A stretch of DNA of 64,000 nt from Echinostoma caproni (lineage: Eukaryota > Platyhelminthes > Trematoda > Plagiorchiida > Echinostomatidae): contig UZAN01040240.1 in assembly GCA_900618425.1 (NCBI GenBank), positions 21,535 through 85,534 on the forward strand, in the 5' to 3' direction. The position numbers and the translations under genes were made by a program. This document shows, piece after piece, positions 25,018 through 36,985 of this stretch. Numbering within the stretch: position 1 is the first letter of the stretch; every line of letters begins with the position of its first letter. The notes beneath the pieces are model-generated. The model did not search any database. It was not told where the DNA came from and worked only from the letters and a program-made list of their open reading frames with translations.

Positions 25018-27184
25018 CTGTTGAAGTATAAACAAATAGCAGAGATAGTTGTGCATACGTGCATCACTTCCCCCATGATTATCGACCACTTATTTGAAGC
25101 GCACATGAACCATGATGTGTTTCAGCTTGCTTCTTCTTAGCTGGGCAAATTCTGACTGTTCTTCTATCAAAAGGAATTTACTGTTCGATAGATTTGCGCC
25201 GTGATGCCGCATTGTCTGACCAAATTATAACCTAACAAAAGCGAATAGGCTTGATAGATGCAGTTTCTCAAATCTTTTGTGTGGGGAATAAAGCGAAGCG
25301 GAACAGATTAGTCACACTAATCCAATGATCAATGCGATGCAGTTACCTATGCAAGTATGAGTAGTTTTCTGCGAAGCCAATGACATGATCAGCCGCGAAT
25401 TCAGTGACCTAGTAGACAGACCTCAATATACAACAGCTTCTTGAATAATCCGGTATGATCCTTAACACTTGAATGTGGGAAATGCATGCGTTTATTTCAT
25501 GGTCTCGCCGCTATGCAATCTGGCTGATAACCGGCAATTCACAAAAACGTACAAAACCGTAACGTGCTCTTTAACCTTCCGACCAAGTTAATTTCGCAAA
25601 CCCTCTGTATTGCTCAAAATATTCGTTCATCCACCTTCGTATGCGTTGTTGACAAATACCTAACTACATTGAACATTCAAGACCGGTATAATAAACATTA
25701 ATGAACTACCGGATTCCGTGTAAATGTAATTGTTCCATAGGTAGTTTAGAGATTTCCAAAGAAAATCCCTTGTCAATCGGCAGATTCGTACGGAATTTTC
25801 ATTACGGTGATTTTGGTTTATTTTATTTGTATTCACCTTTGTAAATAGGGTGCTGAATTTTGGGCGAATGCAAAATGTATTTCTACTTGAGCAACAAAGT
25901 TCTGACTGAGACATTGCACATCTTACCACTGAGGCGGAAACAGAAGAAGAGGATTTGCTGCTTCACTCTATGTTCGCATTCATACAGCTCTATGAATGAC
26001 GAACTATGGTTATTTGGAATGTGCGGTTATCCGATTGTTGTTTGGAGCTTTTGTGGATTCGAGCATGCAAGAAGATTCCCGTATCCAGTCCATAATGCGT
26101 GTGATTCATGTGTAAACACGTTGAATGACAATTGACATACACGTATCCGCATGGCCATGTCTGTTCTTCAATGAAGTCAAATGAGGTCAGAGGGTGAGGC
26201 AGTCAAATGTCTGTATTCCGCCTGTCAAGAAAATCTATAGATTGGCTTCTTACCGTTTTCTCAGATGTATTACTTGTCTGACTGCTGCATGGCGTGCAAG
26301 GCTTTTGCAAACATTCCTTTTATTTTACCACCCATCTTCTATTTATTTTCGATAACCCCCTGCATTGAATCAGACTTTCATACTTTTGGAAAGTTCTGAT
26401 AGCATTGGGTTGAAGTTTTGACCAGCGTCGTCAAACATAACTCTGATCATGTTGTTTTTCAATTCTCATCCCAAACAACAATTCCGATGAAGACCAGTGG
26501 ATGGATTGATAGTATCTCAACCAATTCCGTAGAGTTCGTTTGTCAGTTCTCTATGTTCTGAGCATTTTGTGCATTCCACTTGTTTTTATCAAGCGCCTAC
26601 TTCATACAAACGTAACTTTTCTTCGTTCTTGATCTCATAGTTCAACAATTACCGTACTGTTGTAACATAACGTATCAGGTTCAGTAATCATTTATTTTTC
26701 CAAATCGCCCAAAACCACATCCTTCTTGAGTGATTCTTCCTCCTCCTTCAGCTTCCCCAGTTCACTGAACTTTGCAAATGGTCATTAGATATCTTACAGG
26801 GTCATTATGATGGACTGAAGTAGGTATGAACATTGCCGGGTTCAGCTAAGAGCAGTTCAGTTGTGTACAGTGCCTGGTAAGTTTGAGGGAAACGAGGTAG
26901 GCATAAACTGCAATAATTCCCAAGCAGACCCAGCCAAAAGGGCTTTCAACATTATCCAAACAAATCCATTTCTACTGTGGTCTATTCCCTACAAGATTCA
27001 GCGAAATTTTATCATGAACCCTGGGGAACATGTGTGCACATCAGGATGCAAAGCATATAACTCTCTTTGCCTGTTGGCTATGTTGCTCGTTGGTATTCAG
27101 CGGATGTTGTGCACATGTGTGAAACTTAATGAAAAGATTTCGGTTCACCTCGGATTCACTCAATCTTTCACTGTGATCACTTAC

Positions 27185-27202
27185 GCAGATTCCAGTTGTA
27201 TT
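27185..27202 (-). CDS. 18-nt micro-exon (YNWNL)
   Basis: Strong acceptor (GCCTTTTTCTCCCTTTAG) and GTAAGT donor. Reads AA|YNWNL|C in phase 1. It lies 472 bp from the similar exon at 27657 and shares its pyrimidine-rich CTCCCT acceptor tract, suggesting local exon duplication. Confidence 0.65.
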
Positions 27203-27656
27203 CTAAAGGGAGAAAAAGGCTGTATTATTTCCTGGGGACAAATTTGACGAAAGTGGCATACGCGTTCAGTTTAATCTGTCAAATAATGAGTATAACACAC
27301 TAGTTGGTTAGCAAACTGTTTTGTTTGCCGGCAAGGGCTAATTTGTACATAGTAGTGGTTGAACACTGATGCCTGCATGTCCTCACTGAGGTCTATACGA
27401 TGTAGTTCAGCATGTTTCTTTTGGGGTTGTTTCTGGCCGTCGATCTAATTGTGTACATTTAAAAAGCGTTGTTGGAGAGCTACAAGTAGAGCAAATCGGG
27501 TTAATCAAATTAAATGTCATTCATGTACGGTCTTTGCTCGTAAATTGGGTTGTGCTTCAATTTCAAGATGTTAACAATGACATGTACATAGATTGATAAT
27601 GTGTAAGTGTTTGGAATCTTGACTGTTGTTTTGTCAGTCATTAGACGGTCACTTAC

Positions 27657-27674
27657 GTCGATACGGATAGTAAT
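27657..27674 (-). CDS. 18-nt micro-exon (YYPYR)
   Basis: Acceptor CCCTGTCTCTCCCTCTTAG, donor GTAAGT; reads AT|YYPYR|C in phase 1. If spliced directly to 29446-29469 the junction codon is TAT (Tyr). Confidence 0.65.
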
Positions 27675-28164
27675 CTAAGAGGGAGAGACAGGGAGCGTAA
27701 AAACCGTGGTAAGTGTGACCATTAACAATCAAATATTCAGATCAGTGCTGTAGACACTTTTACGAAAACTCAGGGATCTACAGATCCATTGGCTAATTGT
27801 CTTTGCATCACTACAAATCGGGTGACATCACTGAAGCGAAGTAAAACAAAACATTCAAAGGCACTGATTTGACCCAGTCAAAACCTTGGGATGGTAAATA
27901 ACATTACTACTTGAGGTTTGTTGTCTGTCTGGTCTCCAAAGAGAATATTACTCATTTCAAATATACCCAATTAAAATACGTGTAAACTATTTTACGCGGA
28001 TTGACCAGTTTCTCTCAATAAGATTATGTGATGTCATTTCGATTGCATTGAGCTTTGAACCGAGGATAAGCCACTGACTCTGAACTATATTGGCTCGGAT
28101 TTGAATTGGGTACTAGGATCGTCATACACACAGTGTAAACTCTCAATGTCTGAGTATTACGTAC

Positions 28165-28179
28165 GCATGGTATAACCAA
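28165..28179 (-). CDS. possible 15-nt micro-exon (GYTM)
   Basis: Acceptor CATTTTATCCAGCGCAG and donor GTACGT bound 15 nt that read TT|GYTM|C in phase 1. The donor is less standard than its neighbours. Confidence 0.3.
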
Positions 28180-28702
28180 CTGCGCTGGATAAAATGTTCC
28201 CCATGGGAATCCAAAAGGTATCTTTGGTTGTGCAGTGAAACTGATTTTACACCTGTGTTTTTGTTTCAAGTGTCCTGCTCGAGAATTGGTGTAGTATTTT
28301 ACAATCCGCACGACCTTGGAGCATTACACATCATGGGCGAGTCCAATGTTGTGCAATCCACACTTCAAGCTGATTATTGATTTTGCATTGACTGTCTAAT
28401 TTGCCTTTTGTCTTGCAAAATATTTCTTGATTTTCTGAGGTCTTTTTTATCAAACAGATGTAGAGTTATATTATTTATTGTGGCACTGAGCTAGGCCTAA
28501 AGAAACACGGATTATGAGCCTAGAATGATAACCAAAAATGGGCGCAGCCGACCAGCGCAGTCAACACTCCATGTGGGACAATATTGTCAAATCAAATAAA
28601 GGGAAAAATAAACTGTATCCATCAATTACAGATGATTATTATTAGCAACATACAGTAGAAAGCAAGCTCATTTGTGTCCATTAATATTCAGGCCAACTCA
28701 TC

Positions 28703-29081
28703 NNNNNNNNNNNNNNNNNNNNNNNNNNNNNNNNNNNNNNNNNNNNNNNNNNNNNNNNNNNNNNNNNNNNNNNNNNNNNNNNNNNNNNNNNNNNNNNNNN
28801 NNNNNNNNNNNNNNNNNNNNNNNNNNNNNNNNNNNNNNNNNNNNNNNNNNNNNNNNNNNNNNNNNNNNNNNNNNNNNNNNNNNNNNNNNNNNNNNNNNNN
28901 NNNNNNNNNNNNNNNNNNNNNNNNNNNNNNNNNNNNNNNNNNNNNNNNNNNNNNNNNNNNNNNNNNNNNNNNNNNNNNNNNNNNNNNNNNNNNNNNNNNN
29001 NNNNNNNNNNNNNNNNNNNNNNNNNNNNNNNNNNNNNNNNNNNNNNNNNNNNNNNNNNNNNNNNNNNNNNNNNNNNNNNNN
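28703..29081. other. assembly gap (N run)
   Basis: A run of 379 Ns. The 11 bases on its left (28692-28702, GCCAACTCATC) are repeated immediately to its right (29082-29092), so the true gap may be zero with overlapping contig ends. Confidence 0.9.
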
Positions 29082-29445
29082 GCCAACTCATCTCGTTTTT
29101 TGTCAAATGTTTAAAAGGGAGTGAGGTGGGTTGGAGAACACATGAAAGAACGGGAGGAGAAATAATGAACAATCTAGCTGCATGACCAGATGATTTCAAG
29201 AAAGTGGGACACGGACAAGCTGGGTCTACTTGTACACTGCACTTTCATCAAGTTTTTAGTCCTCTCGCTCTATTATTTTCTCCGTATAGATAATCGTAGG
29301 AAAACAAAAACAGAGGCACCCCGAGAAAGTGTGTGGTTACCGAGTGAATAGGTTGAGAAGGTAATGTTAACTTGTTTGTAAGTTTAAAATTGAAAAATGC
29401 ATATAAAAAAATTTGGGTAACAATGATGGCCAAGTCGGAACTTAC

Positions 29446-29469
29446 ATCCATNTCCATACGGGAAGTAAT
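29446..29469 (-). CDS. 18/24-nt micro-exon (YFPYG) containing an N
   Basis: Acceptor AATGTGTTCACAG, donor GTAAGT. As written it is 24 positions with an N at 29452 and reads AT|YFPYG-X-G|T in phase 1. The N is flanked by TCCAT on both sides; collapsing this apparent join leaves 18 nt reading AT|YFPYG|T, the family length. Flanks match the exon at 33429 (GTAAGTT donor side, CTGTGAA.. and AATCAGG blocks beyond the acceptor). Confidence 0.6.
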
Positions 29470-30109
29470 CTGTGAACACATTGAGATCAACAAAGACCAA
29501 TCAGGTGGAAGCAAATACGTTTCCCTGAGAAGATTATACATTATATTTTCCAACATGAATAGATCTGTGATGGGAATGTGCCCATCCGCGCAGCTTCAAA
29601 CTGAGTTCATCAAACTGATGAAAGATGGATTCAATAAGTTGAACAAACAATAAGGTCATCAAACAGGGATAAAGTATATGAACCTAAGGTGAGCGCCATA
29701 CCAAAATGGTTCACAAGTTAGGTTGAGGAGAGAAAAGCAGGTAACGCAGGTAAAAAAACGTGGATTGCCAAAACGGATCACGGTTTAGTGAAAATTGAGC
29801 GTCTTGTTTTCATCTATTCGTCATTCTTCTAATCTATTGACGATCAGTGAAGAAGCTCATAATTGTAGTTATCGGCTCAGGAAGGGAGAATAAGATCTTT
29901 ATCAATTTCGGTTGAAGAACAATTTAAGATCAGTAGAACCCGTAGGCCAATCGCAAACAACAACATGGAGCACATAACCATTGTTCGCCACAATTGTTTA
30001 TTAAAGACGGTATCGGAACCATCCGTCAATTAAGCACACAGTTGCTGAACGCAGATAGGATTGAGAACGGTCAGGACAAGTAACCAGAACGATGAAATTT
30101 TATACTCAC

Positions 30110-30139
30110 ATGGGTTGTACAGGTCCGGATATGGTTCAT
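30110..30139 (-). CDS. 30-nt micro-exon (EPYPDLYNP)
   Basis: Acceptor CGTTTTTGTTCACTAAAG, donor GTGAGT. Reads AT|EPYPDLYNP|T in phase 1. It stands in the same relation to 29446 as 34191 does to 33429, i.e. it is the duplicated partner of the other 30-nt exon. Confidence 0.65.
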
Positions 30140-30651
30140 CTTTAGTGAACAAAAACGAACGATTGTTGATAAACGTTTTGCTAACGAGAAGTTCGCCTAG
30201 GCGAATGGATGAACAAACGGAACTGGCAACAAAACCTTTGATTGTTTTCAGATATAACCATAACTTGATTGGAAACGGCCTGTAATGCTAAAACATATAT
30301 ATTGAAACCTGGTCAAGTCAAGTTGGAATAATGCCGTATGTGAATGTAGGTACATGTTTCAGGCAACAATTAACAAAAGAAAAACAAATTTTGGCTATTT
30401 CATTCTTATTGAACATCTATGCTATCTCGATGTTTCCGCATTTTTCTTTTAAGTTCAGCTTTCCAGCATTGAACCCAAACTAATTTGGCCCACGCGGCTC
30501 GCGACACCGATGGGAATGGAACTTTCCTGGTGCTAGGAATTATATTGCAGTGTTCTGCCAAGTGACCGCCAACCTTGTCACACGTTTTGTAACCTGGAGC
30601 GCGTCCCACCAGTATAGCTTGTTTTTCAGCTTGGTTCTAATAGCATCTCAC

Positions 30652-30666
30652 CAATGTATGATGCTT
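30652..30666 (-). CDS. possible 12/15-nt micro-exon (ASYI)
   Basis: A GTGAGA donor and two alternative acceptors three bases apart (TCAACTCAG or the next AAG) give 15 or 12 nt, both symmetric and open in phase 1 (ASYI or SYI). The acceptor tract is weak. Confidence 0.25.
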
Positions 30667-32543
30667 CTGAGTTGACCTGAATTGGTTCCACACCGATTAA
30701 GAAGGACAAGATACCAACAGATAAAGCTATTTCACTTCCTCTTGTAGTCCAGATGTATTACCATTTCAGTCATCTCTGACCACTACCTGATCAATACATT
30801 TGTCGGTGATCTTCCGGAACATCGTTAAATGTTTTGATTATATTCTTATTTTCTCCACTGTAGCAAGTGTGTCCTATTGCTGTCCGCAGATAGCCACATT
30901 CTACGCTATGAAGAGACACTTCTCGTCTGTAGCGCACAGAGCTAATAGCCGTTTTCCAGCACAAGCGGTGCTGTTGAAAACTCACTACACGCATGGTAAA
31001 CAGAAACAGTGAGTTCCACTTAATAGCACCCAGTTTACGGAGCTGGTTCACAAGAACGGCCCTCGGAAATCCCAGTATATCCGTTTTCACGATGATTAAG
31101 CCTCCAGAAATGGAGTACGCACTTTAATTTTCAATTGATATGAAAATGCTCCATAATTCTGTAGTGTTGGAATGTTTGCAAAAACGTCTGTCACCTTTTT
31201 TCTGTTACCAATCGCCCTTTTTGGAGACTTTGCAAAGCTGTTTTGCATACACGCATGAATCGGACCAGTTGTTCCTCACGATGAAAACCACCGCCGGATT
31301 GAACTATTAGCGCGCCGCCATAAACAACACAAACCAGTCCTTCCAAAACCTCTACTAGTAGCATTGATTCAAGTAACTCCTTCAACGGTGCTTTGGAGCG
31401 TATCGTATGATAGCGGAAAATTAATACTATGATCCTTAGAAGAAATCGGTATGACTCATTGCTTTCCTGCGTCAGAGAGTGATATTGTAATGGTTGATGG
31501 ACAGCGTTTCATCCCACCGCTGAATCATGAAAGTTGTTGCCTTGGGAACAAATCAATTGGAACTTATTGTACACTGAATTTATTGATGATACTTCACCAT
31601 CGTGAACTGCAGCCCAACCGTACTGTTTACGCAATCCTCAAATTGCTCAAAACACCATTGGGACTTCTTTCTGATTATGCTAATAAGGTTTTACTACACA
31701 GTTAGTCAATACGAACAAATGGGTCTTTGGAAGTCATTTTTGAGCTTTGCTTCCAATGTCGGACACTCGGGATATTACACTATGCTGATTCATGCACTCT
31801 GACACGTTCATCACTCCTTCACAGTGCACGTATGAAAAACCACACACCCATTCAGGAACACCGAATCCCCGTCGACGTTCGGATGTTTTTAGTACATTAT
31901 ATAACTTCCTTTCGAATTCGTTAGGTGGTATCAGACAAAGTGCTTATCCGCATCGTTTTGAGAACAGATGAACCAATAAGTAACACTGAATAGTCAAATG
32001 AAGTCACGAGAAAGATTTGGTACGTTTATTTTACGCAGGCGATGTATGTAGACACATCGGTCTGATGGTGCTACTCGAACTAACGAACTCGGCATAAAAG
32101 TGAAACTGTTCCAGCTTGAAAAATGTATGCTCCATTATGGCTGGTTTAAGTTCAATCACATTTCATCTACGTGTAAAATAGACTGGCTTCCGCTTGTTGA
32201 TCGGTGAATTCATCACCAGATGAAATTTCATTTGATGCCGCATCCCAATACCACTGATGGTCACTTCACTCCCATATGCCCTATTCTTTAACAATGTCAA
32301 CGATTCCGTAGTGTTTGCTGCAGTCAATCGGTTTGAGGAACACCATTTGAGTCTCAGATGCGATGGTAATGTTTCTTATAACCGACATAGAGCCTCGGGC
32401 AGTTGTTTAGTCTTGTTTGGGGCTCGTCAGCAGTGTGCACTTTCTGTGTGTCCCTGCCAGGATTCAAATCGCGAACCTTCGGGCTGGGACTTCAAACCCT
32501 CACCTTTGAGCTACACGGTCGACGGTTATCACCTTGTGCAAAT

Positions 32544-32770
32544 GGCTCAATCAGTTTACAGTATCAAGCTTGGATTAGCCCATTCGATTGTTCAGAGGTA
32601 CTAGGCACTTTTGATGGTCGGTTACAAAAACGTTTCCATTGTATTTGGATGCATTAACTCGTGGAGAATTACCGGTCTCTCAATGAGTGAAATCCACATC
32701 CAAGACCATAAACAGTGCCCAGTGCCTCTGAACAATCGATTGGGCTAATCAAAGCTAATCCATTTGAGCC
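32544..32770. repeat. imperfect inverted repeat
   Basis: Arms 32544-32618 and 32704-32770 are reverse complements over ~65-75 bp with a few mismatches and one small gap (shared block CTCTGAACAATCGA.TGGGCT). The loop is ~85 bp. The left arm is preceded by a degenerate tRNA-like B-box region (GGTTCGCGATTTGAATCC on the minus strand), so it may be two head-to-head SINE fragments. Confidence 0.7.
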
Positions 32771-33057
32771 TGTTCCACTGACTTTTGAGTTGTAAGATAC
32801 GACAATTGAACACATCATCCATTCACCCCAAACACGAAATTCAATTCATCCACTTAGATGCTTAAAATTCTTAGGAGAAGCACGTATTGAAAAGAAAAAC
32901 GTGTGTGTTCCAACATAAGTGAAGCTGCGTAAAGCAGTGGAAAACGCACGTATCACATGGCATATTACAAAGAGATTTCTATGTATCACTGTTTCCTAAT
33001 CCACCGCACGAACCTATGGGACCAGAAAAGCATGAGCTTGTAAGTTATTCCCATAAT

Positions 33058-33090
33058 AAATCTTTGAAATCTTTGAAATCTTTGAAAAGG
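33058..33090. repeat. 9-bp minisatellite
   Basis: Three near-perfect tandem copies of TCTTTGAAA. Confidence 0.8.
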
Positions 33091-33428
33091 GAAGAAAGGT
33101 CAGATGTTTAGAAAAGGTGGCATTCTTCAAACGTCAAAACAGGGTCCTTTCCGTTTTGCTTTGTTGTGCATCAAATTGTATGCATGCGTCGATCCTCGTC
33201 GGATATCATTCGAAACGTGGGGGGTTAATTTTGGGAATTCAGGCGTTGCAGTGTCATCCGAGGTCATTCAAATTACTTGAATCCCTAGGAAATCAGAGTT
33301 TGGATTCCCAGTGGACGACTACAGATAGAAACGCGTACTCAGATTCAATGCTGTTGGTTGGTTAGTTTCAATCAATGAAAGTAAACATGCGTGCACAGTG
33401 GCACAGTCGTGGCACAGTGGTAACTTAC

Positions 33429-33446
33429 ATCCATATTCGTTCATAT
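33429..33446 (-). CDS. 18-nt micro-exon (MNEYG)
   Basis: Acceptor CATTTTATGCATTCACAG, donor GTAAGT. Reads AT|MNEYG|T in phase 1. The splice junction from 34191-34220 would create TAT (Tyr). It is the duplicate of the exon at 29446. Confidence 0.65.
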
Positions 33447-34190
33447 CTGTGAATGCATAAAATGTGACAAGGACTAATCAGGCCAAATTGACAACGTTGG
33501 TCAAGGTGCAGTTTTGAATATATCAGTATAGATAGAATGATGAAGCACTGTGAGAAGTGAGCAGAAGTAGGAGACAATGATGATATGTGGATGTGGCAGA
33601 AGAAACCAGTTCAAATTGCAATCCGGTTCGGTGAATAGATGCGACTAGCGATATCTCTGCATTATATCAACATTTGATGGTAGATTGGAGTCTGTTGTGG
33701 AAAGAGATGTTTCGAAATAATTTTCGTTCATCATAATGCAAACGGAATCCACTCGCAGGACACCGCTATTTCCGCATGATCAATTAGGGAATCTAGAAAT
33801 CGGAATAAAAAGTTTCATCAGGGGAGAATGACTAAGAACCAACGAAATGAAGCCAAACAGATACAGCGGCAGTTTTCTGTACTACATATTGCTCTTGTTT
33901 TGCACCATGTCTGATGTTGAATGCGTTGCGTTAATTTGCAAAGCCTCTGAACTTTGAGAGGGTTTTTGACCTGGGCGTTTTTACAGCGTTGGATGTCGAG
34001 ATGTTAGACGGTTGAGGAATCTGTCAGATACTTCTATGGGTGCCACTCATAGAGTAAGACATTTGGAATCGTTAATTTCGGAGCGGCAGATTTTCATCAG
34101 CTGAAACCATCCGGCAGTTAAATAAAATTACACCAACAAAGGTAGGACTGAGATAAGAACAGCCAACCGTATCAATATCAGTATACTCAC

Positions 34191-34220
34191 ATTCGAAGGG
34201 CTCCTCCGGCAATGGTAGAT
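34191..34220 (-). CDS. 30-nt micro-exon (LPLPEEPFE)
   Basis: A long pyrimidine tract (CTTCCTCATCCCCTTTCTATT) precedes an AAG acceptor; the donor is GTGAGT. Reads AT|LPLPEEPFE|T in phase 1, Pro/Glu-rich. It has the same length and phase as the exon at 30110. Confidence 0.65.
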
Positions 34221-34996
34221 CTTCAGATTGTACAGAGATGAATAGAAAGGGGATGAGGAAGTAGAGTGAATAATGCCCGCGACAGCTGAAAGGGGCGGGC
34301 AATGCTAAATTCTTAAGGGGTATCTTTCCTCTGCCACGATAAGTATTTGTCTAAAATGAAGTGTATAACAGGGTCTAGATTCTTCATCCAGAATGTTCGT
34401 TTGATTGATAAGTGGAAAAGTGGAAAAGGTCGTATTCATACAAGGAAATCGATAAAGCGATATAAGTTTGCCAACTGTTGTCCTGCAGTTTAGTGAAGAA
34501 TGATTCCAATATTTCGAAAGCGAGTTTATTTTCTGTCACATTTCTATCAACTAAGAGTTTTCTAACCGGAAACCCGTTTGCTGCCCAAAAAAACGCATTT
34601 CAAACAGGCCGTTTAGCCCACTGTTTATAAATTTAGTGTAGTTATCTCGGTGGGATTCAAACGCACCGCACGCATGTCGTCCTCTCTTTTGTTTAACACA
34701 CTCTGCCAGCTTTGATATAACGCTAATCTAAGACCACTGATCTTTTCGATTTTTGTTTTACTTATTGGAGTGATCAACCGTGAAATGCGCAGGGTTATTA
34801 GTGTTTCCCGGCAAAACATAATAAATAATGTGCTAAGCAATAGGTACTGCTACTGGAAAACTGTAGATCGAAGAGTCTCCCTCAGCAAAACAGGCGTTTG
34901 AACGCACAAAATCTCAAACAAGTAATAATACACACATCAGGAGTGACTTTCTACACCTACTGCAAACAGATACAAATTACAGGATTGCAAACTTAC

Positions 34997-35005
34997 CATA
35001 AAAGT
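34997..35005 (-). CDS. possible 9-nt micro-exon (FY)
   Basis: Donor GTAAGT is perfect; acceptor CACAATGAAG is weak. Reads AC|FY|G in phase 1. Confidence 0.35.
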
Positions 35006-35423
35006 CTTCATTGTGATTTAGATTCGGAAAATGACAGGTAAGGGGGATACGGTATGAGCATCTTGTTCAACGCTCAACTCAAATTCACGTATCAATTTAC
35101 GAGGAGAACTTCAAGCTCGGCGAAAACATTTAATTTGGTCGAAAATTGCATTTTCAATCTGTTTCAATCACTTCAGCATGAAAACAAAATAGCGAAGAGT
35201 GCTGAAGAGGGAACTATTGTCTCGAAATAATCTATCGGAGAATAGGGATGGAATAAGTGGATGAAGCAGCAATATTGAAGTGTTTGTGTGAGTTGGAGAT
35301 TTGGCGGGAAAATGTATCGGAAGCCTCAAAACAGAGATGTGACCTCGAACCTCAACATATATCGAATCACTGTCATCGATAGTTGGACCTAGGTGTGCTC
35401 AGAGAAATAAATTTTAATCTCAC

Positions 35424-35444
35424 CAACTCGTCGGATCAAATGAT
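35424..35444 (-). CDS. possible 21-nt micro-exon (HLIRRV)
   Basis: A GTGAGA donor and a CAAAGCGAAG acceptor bound 21 symmetric nt, AT|HLIRRV|G in phase 1. The pyrimidine tract is poor and the peptide does not resemble other modules. Confidence 0.2.
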
Positions 35445-36636
35445 CTTCGCTTTGATGCGAGTTCACTCTAACGATTTCGTATCTCAGAGGAACACTCGAT
35501 TGTTCCCAGTGAAAGTTAATTCCTTCACCTACATCATTTATATCTCCCAACATTGACTGAATGCGATATTATCGTTCCAAATTGTCATACCTCTAACGTT
35601 TGGAGGATGAAAGTCATCAAAAAATCCTGTTCCCGTAGTAACTCGTGTTTTTCCTTTTTCCTACACACTCGTTTAATGAATAGCAGACGGCAAAAGCCCT
35701 TATAGTCACGAAGACCTGCTGTTCAGTGAAGAAAACCGGTAATCTAAAGCCCGAACTTGGAGTGATGAACCACTAAAGGCCTCGACAAGTTCGGTGTGGT
35801 ATTAGACCGGAGGACAGCAGAACTGCCTACCACCATATTTGGGCGGCGATGGCGGGGCTCGAACCTCAGTTCATAGGATTCAAAACACGCCAGTGACAGC
35901 AGGTATCGATCAGGGAATTGGACATGGGTGAGTCATTTACAAGGCACATGTTTAGGAGAAAAATGCTCAATTGTTCCCACGCACACAAACACACACCCAT
36001 GTTATTACCTGGTCAAGTAGTACCCTCAAACAAATGCCATGCATACCATAACAATGAATAGCTGAGACCAGTTGCTGGACCGGTTAATTATGCATGTTCT
36101 TTGCTGAAACTTCAGTCAGTAGGCCTACATTTTATTGAATAAAGCATTAAAATGACATTTTTAGGCAAAATGATAGTTTTTGCGGACAAAAAGATGTGAA
36201 ATGTCAAATAGGGAACAGGAATAAAAGGAAAATTGTAGCCCCTAAAATGCATCCCCTTATTGCTTAAAAACATTGCAAAAATAGCCTAGTAGTTAGATGG
36301 TTTGTGTAGACAAAACAGGGGCCACTAGTTTGGCGAAGCTCATACAGAGGTTAGGAGTGTGGGCTGATTTCAAAACGGTTAGGTGCCAACGAGAGTAATA
36401 CTGGAATCCGATTCCGGGGAGGTCTCTAATCCGAGATTGTGATTGATGAAACCCATATATTCCTGTGGTAGCACACAGTTGTGTGTGAGAAAAAACGGAA
36501 CGTTTGTGTGCATAAGGTCGGGTGATGTAATCGAATAGGCAGTGCTTTTACTCCAATTCTTCTTTCAAACCACCATTTCGTATTTGCAGTACTAAACTTT
36601 TGATCTAAATGTTTTTGATACAATCAATCCACTTAC

Positions 36637-36648
36637 CGTGGGTTTGAC
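36637..36648 (-). CDS. 12-nt micro-exon (QTH)
   Basis: Donor GTAAGT; acceptor TATATAATAAGAAG. Reads GT|QTH|G in phase 1. Accepted on donor strength, symmetric length and phase. Confidence 0.4.
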
Positions 36649-36872
36649 CTTCTTATTATATATTTAGTAATCTTTGTATGTTTGTACGCGCTCGGTCTCC
36701 AGAATTGATTAAAACCATGTGCTATTTATGTGTGCCTGTTTGCTTTTAGTCAGTAATTGAAAATATTAAACGAAATGTTCGCATCTCGGAACATTTATTC
36801 TCTTTCGATATGACTGAAATGAATAAAGGTTACTGATTGCTTCAAATCACAAAAATATTTTGAAAACTCAAA

Positions 36873-36985
36873 CATGAACGCCGCCTATGCTTTGTACGCG
36901 CACGCTCTACAGCTGCGCGTACAAAGCGTAGGCGGCGTCCATGAGTGGGTTCCAATCCCACCGAGGCCACTGAACTTTTCACAAT
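36873..36985. mobile_element. head-to-head tRNA-SINE family C fragments forming a hairpin
   Basis: Arms 36873-36902 and 36914-36943 are 30-bp reverse complements with two mismatches around an 11-nt loop. The right side continues as the 3' half of a tRNA-like unit (GGGTTCCAATCCCACC B-box, CGAGGCCA end, then CTGAACTTTTCAC), and the left side is the same tRNA body in inverted orientation (GCTGTAGAGCGTGCGC on the minus strand). Confidence 0.65.

Larger units (their letters stand above)
30667..33428 (-). other. intron of candidate micro-exon gene
   Basis: Holds the inverted repeat at 32544-32770, a degenerate tRNA-like segment near 32455-32515 and the 9-bp minisatellite at 33058. No other symmetric exon was found. 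Confidence 0.4.

Noticed and set aside
28672..29199. Open frames spanning the N run
   Set aside because: Open only because Ns contain no stops.
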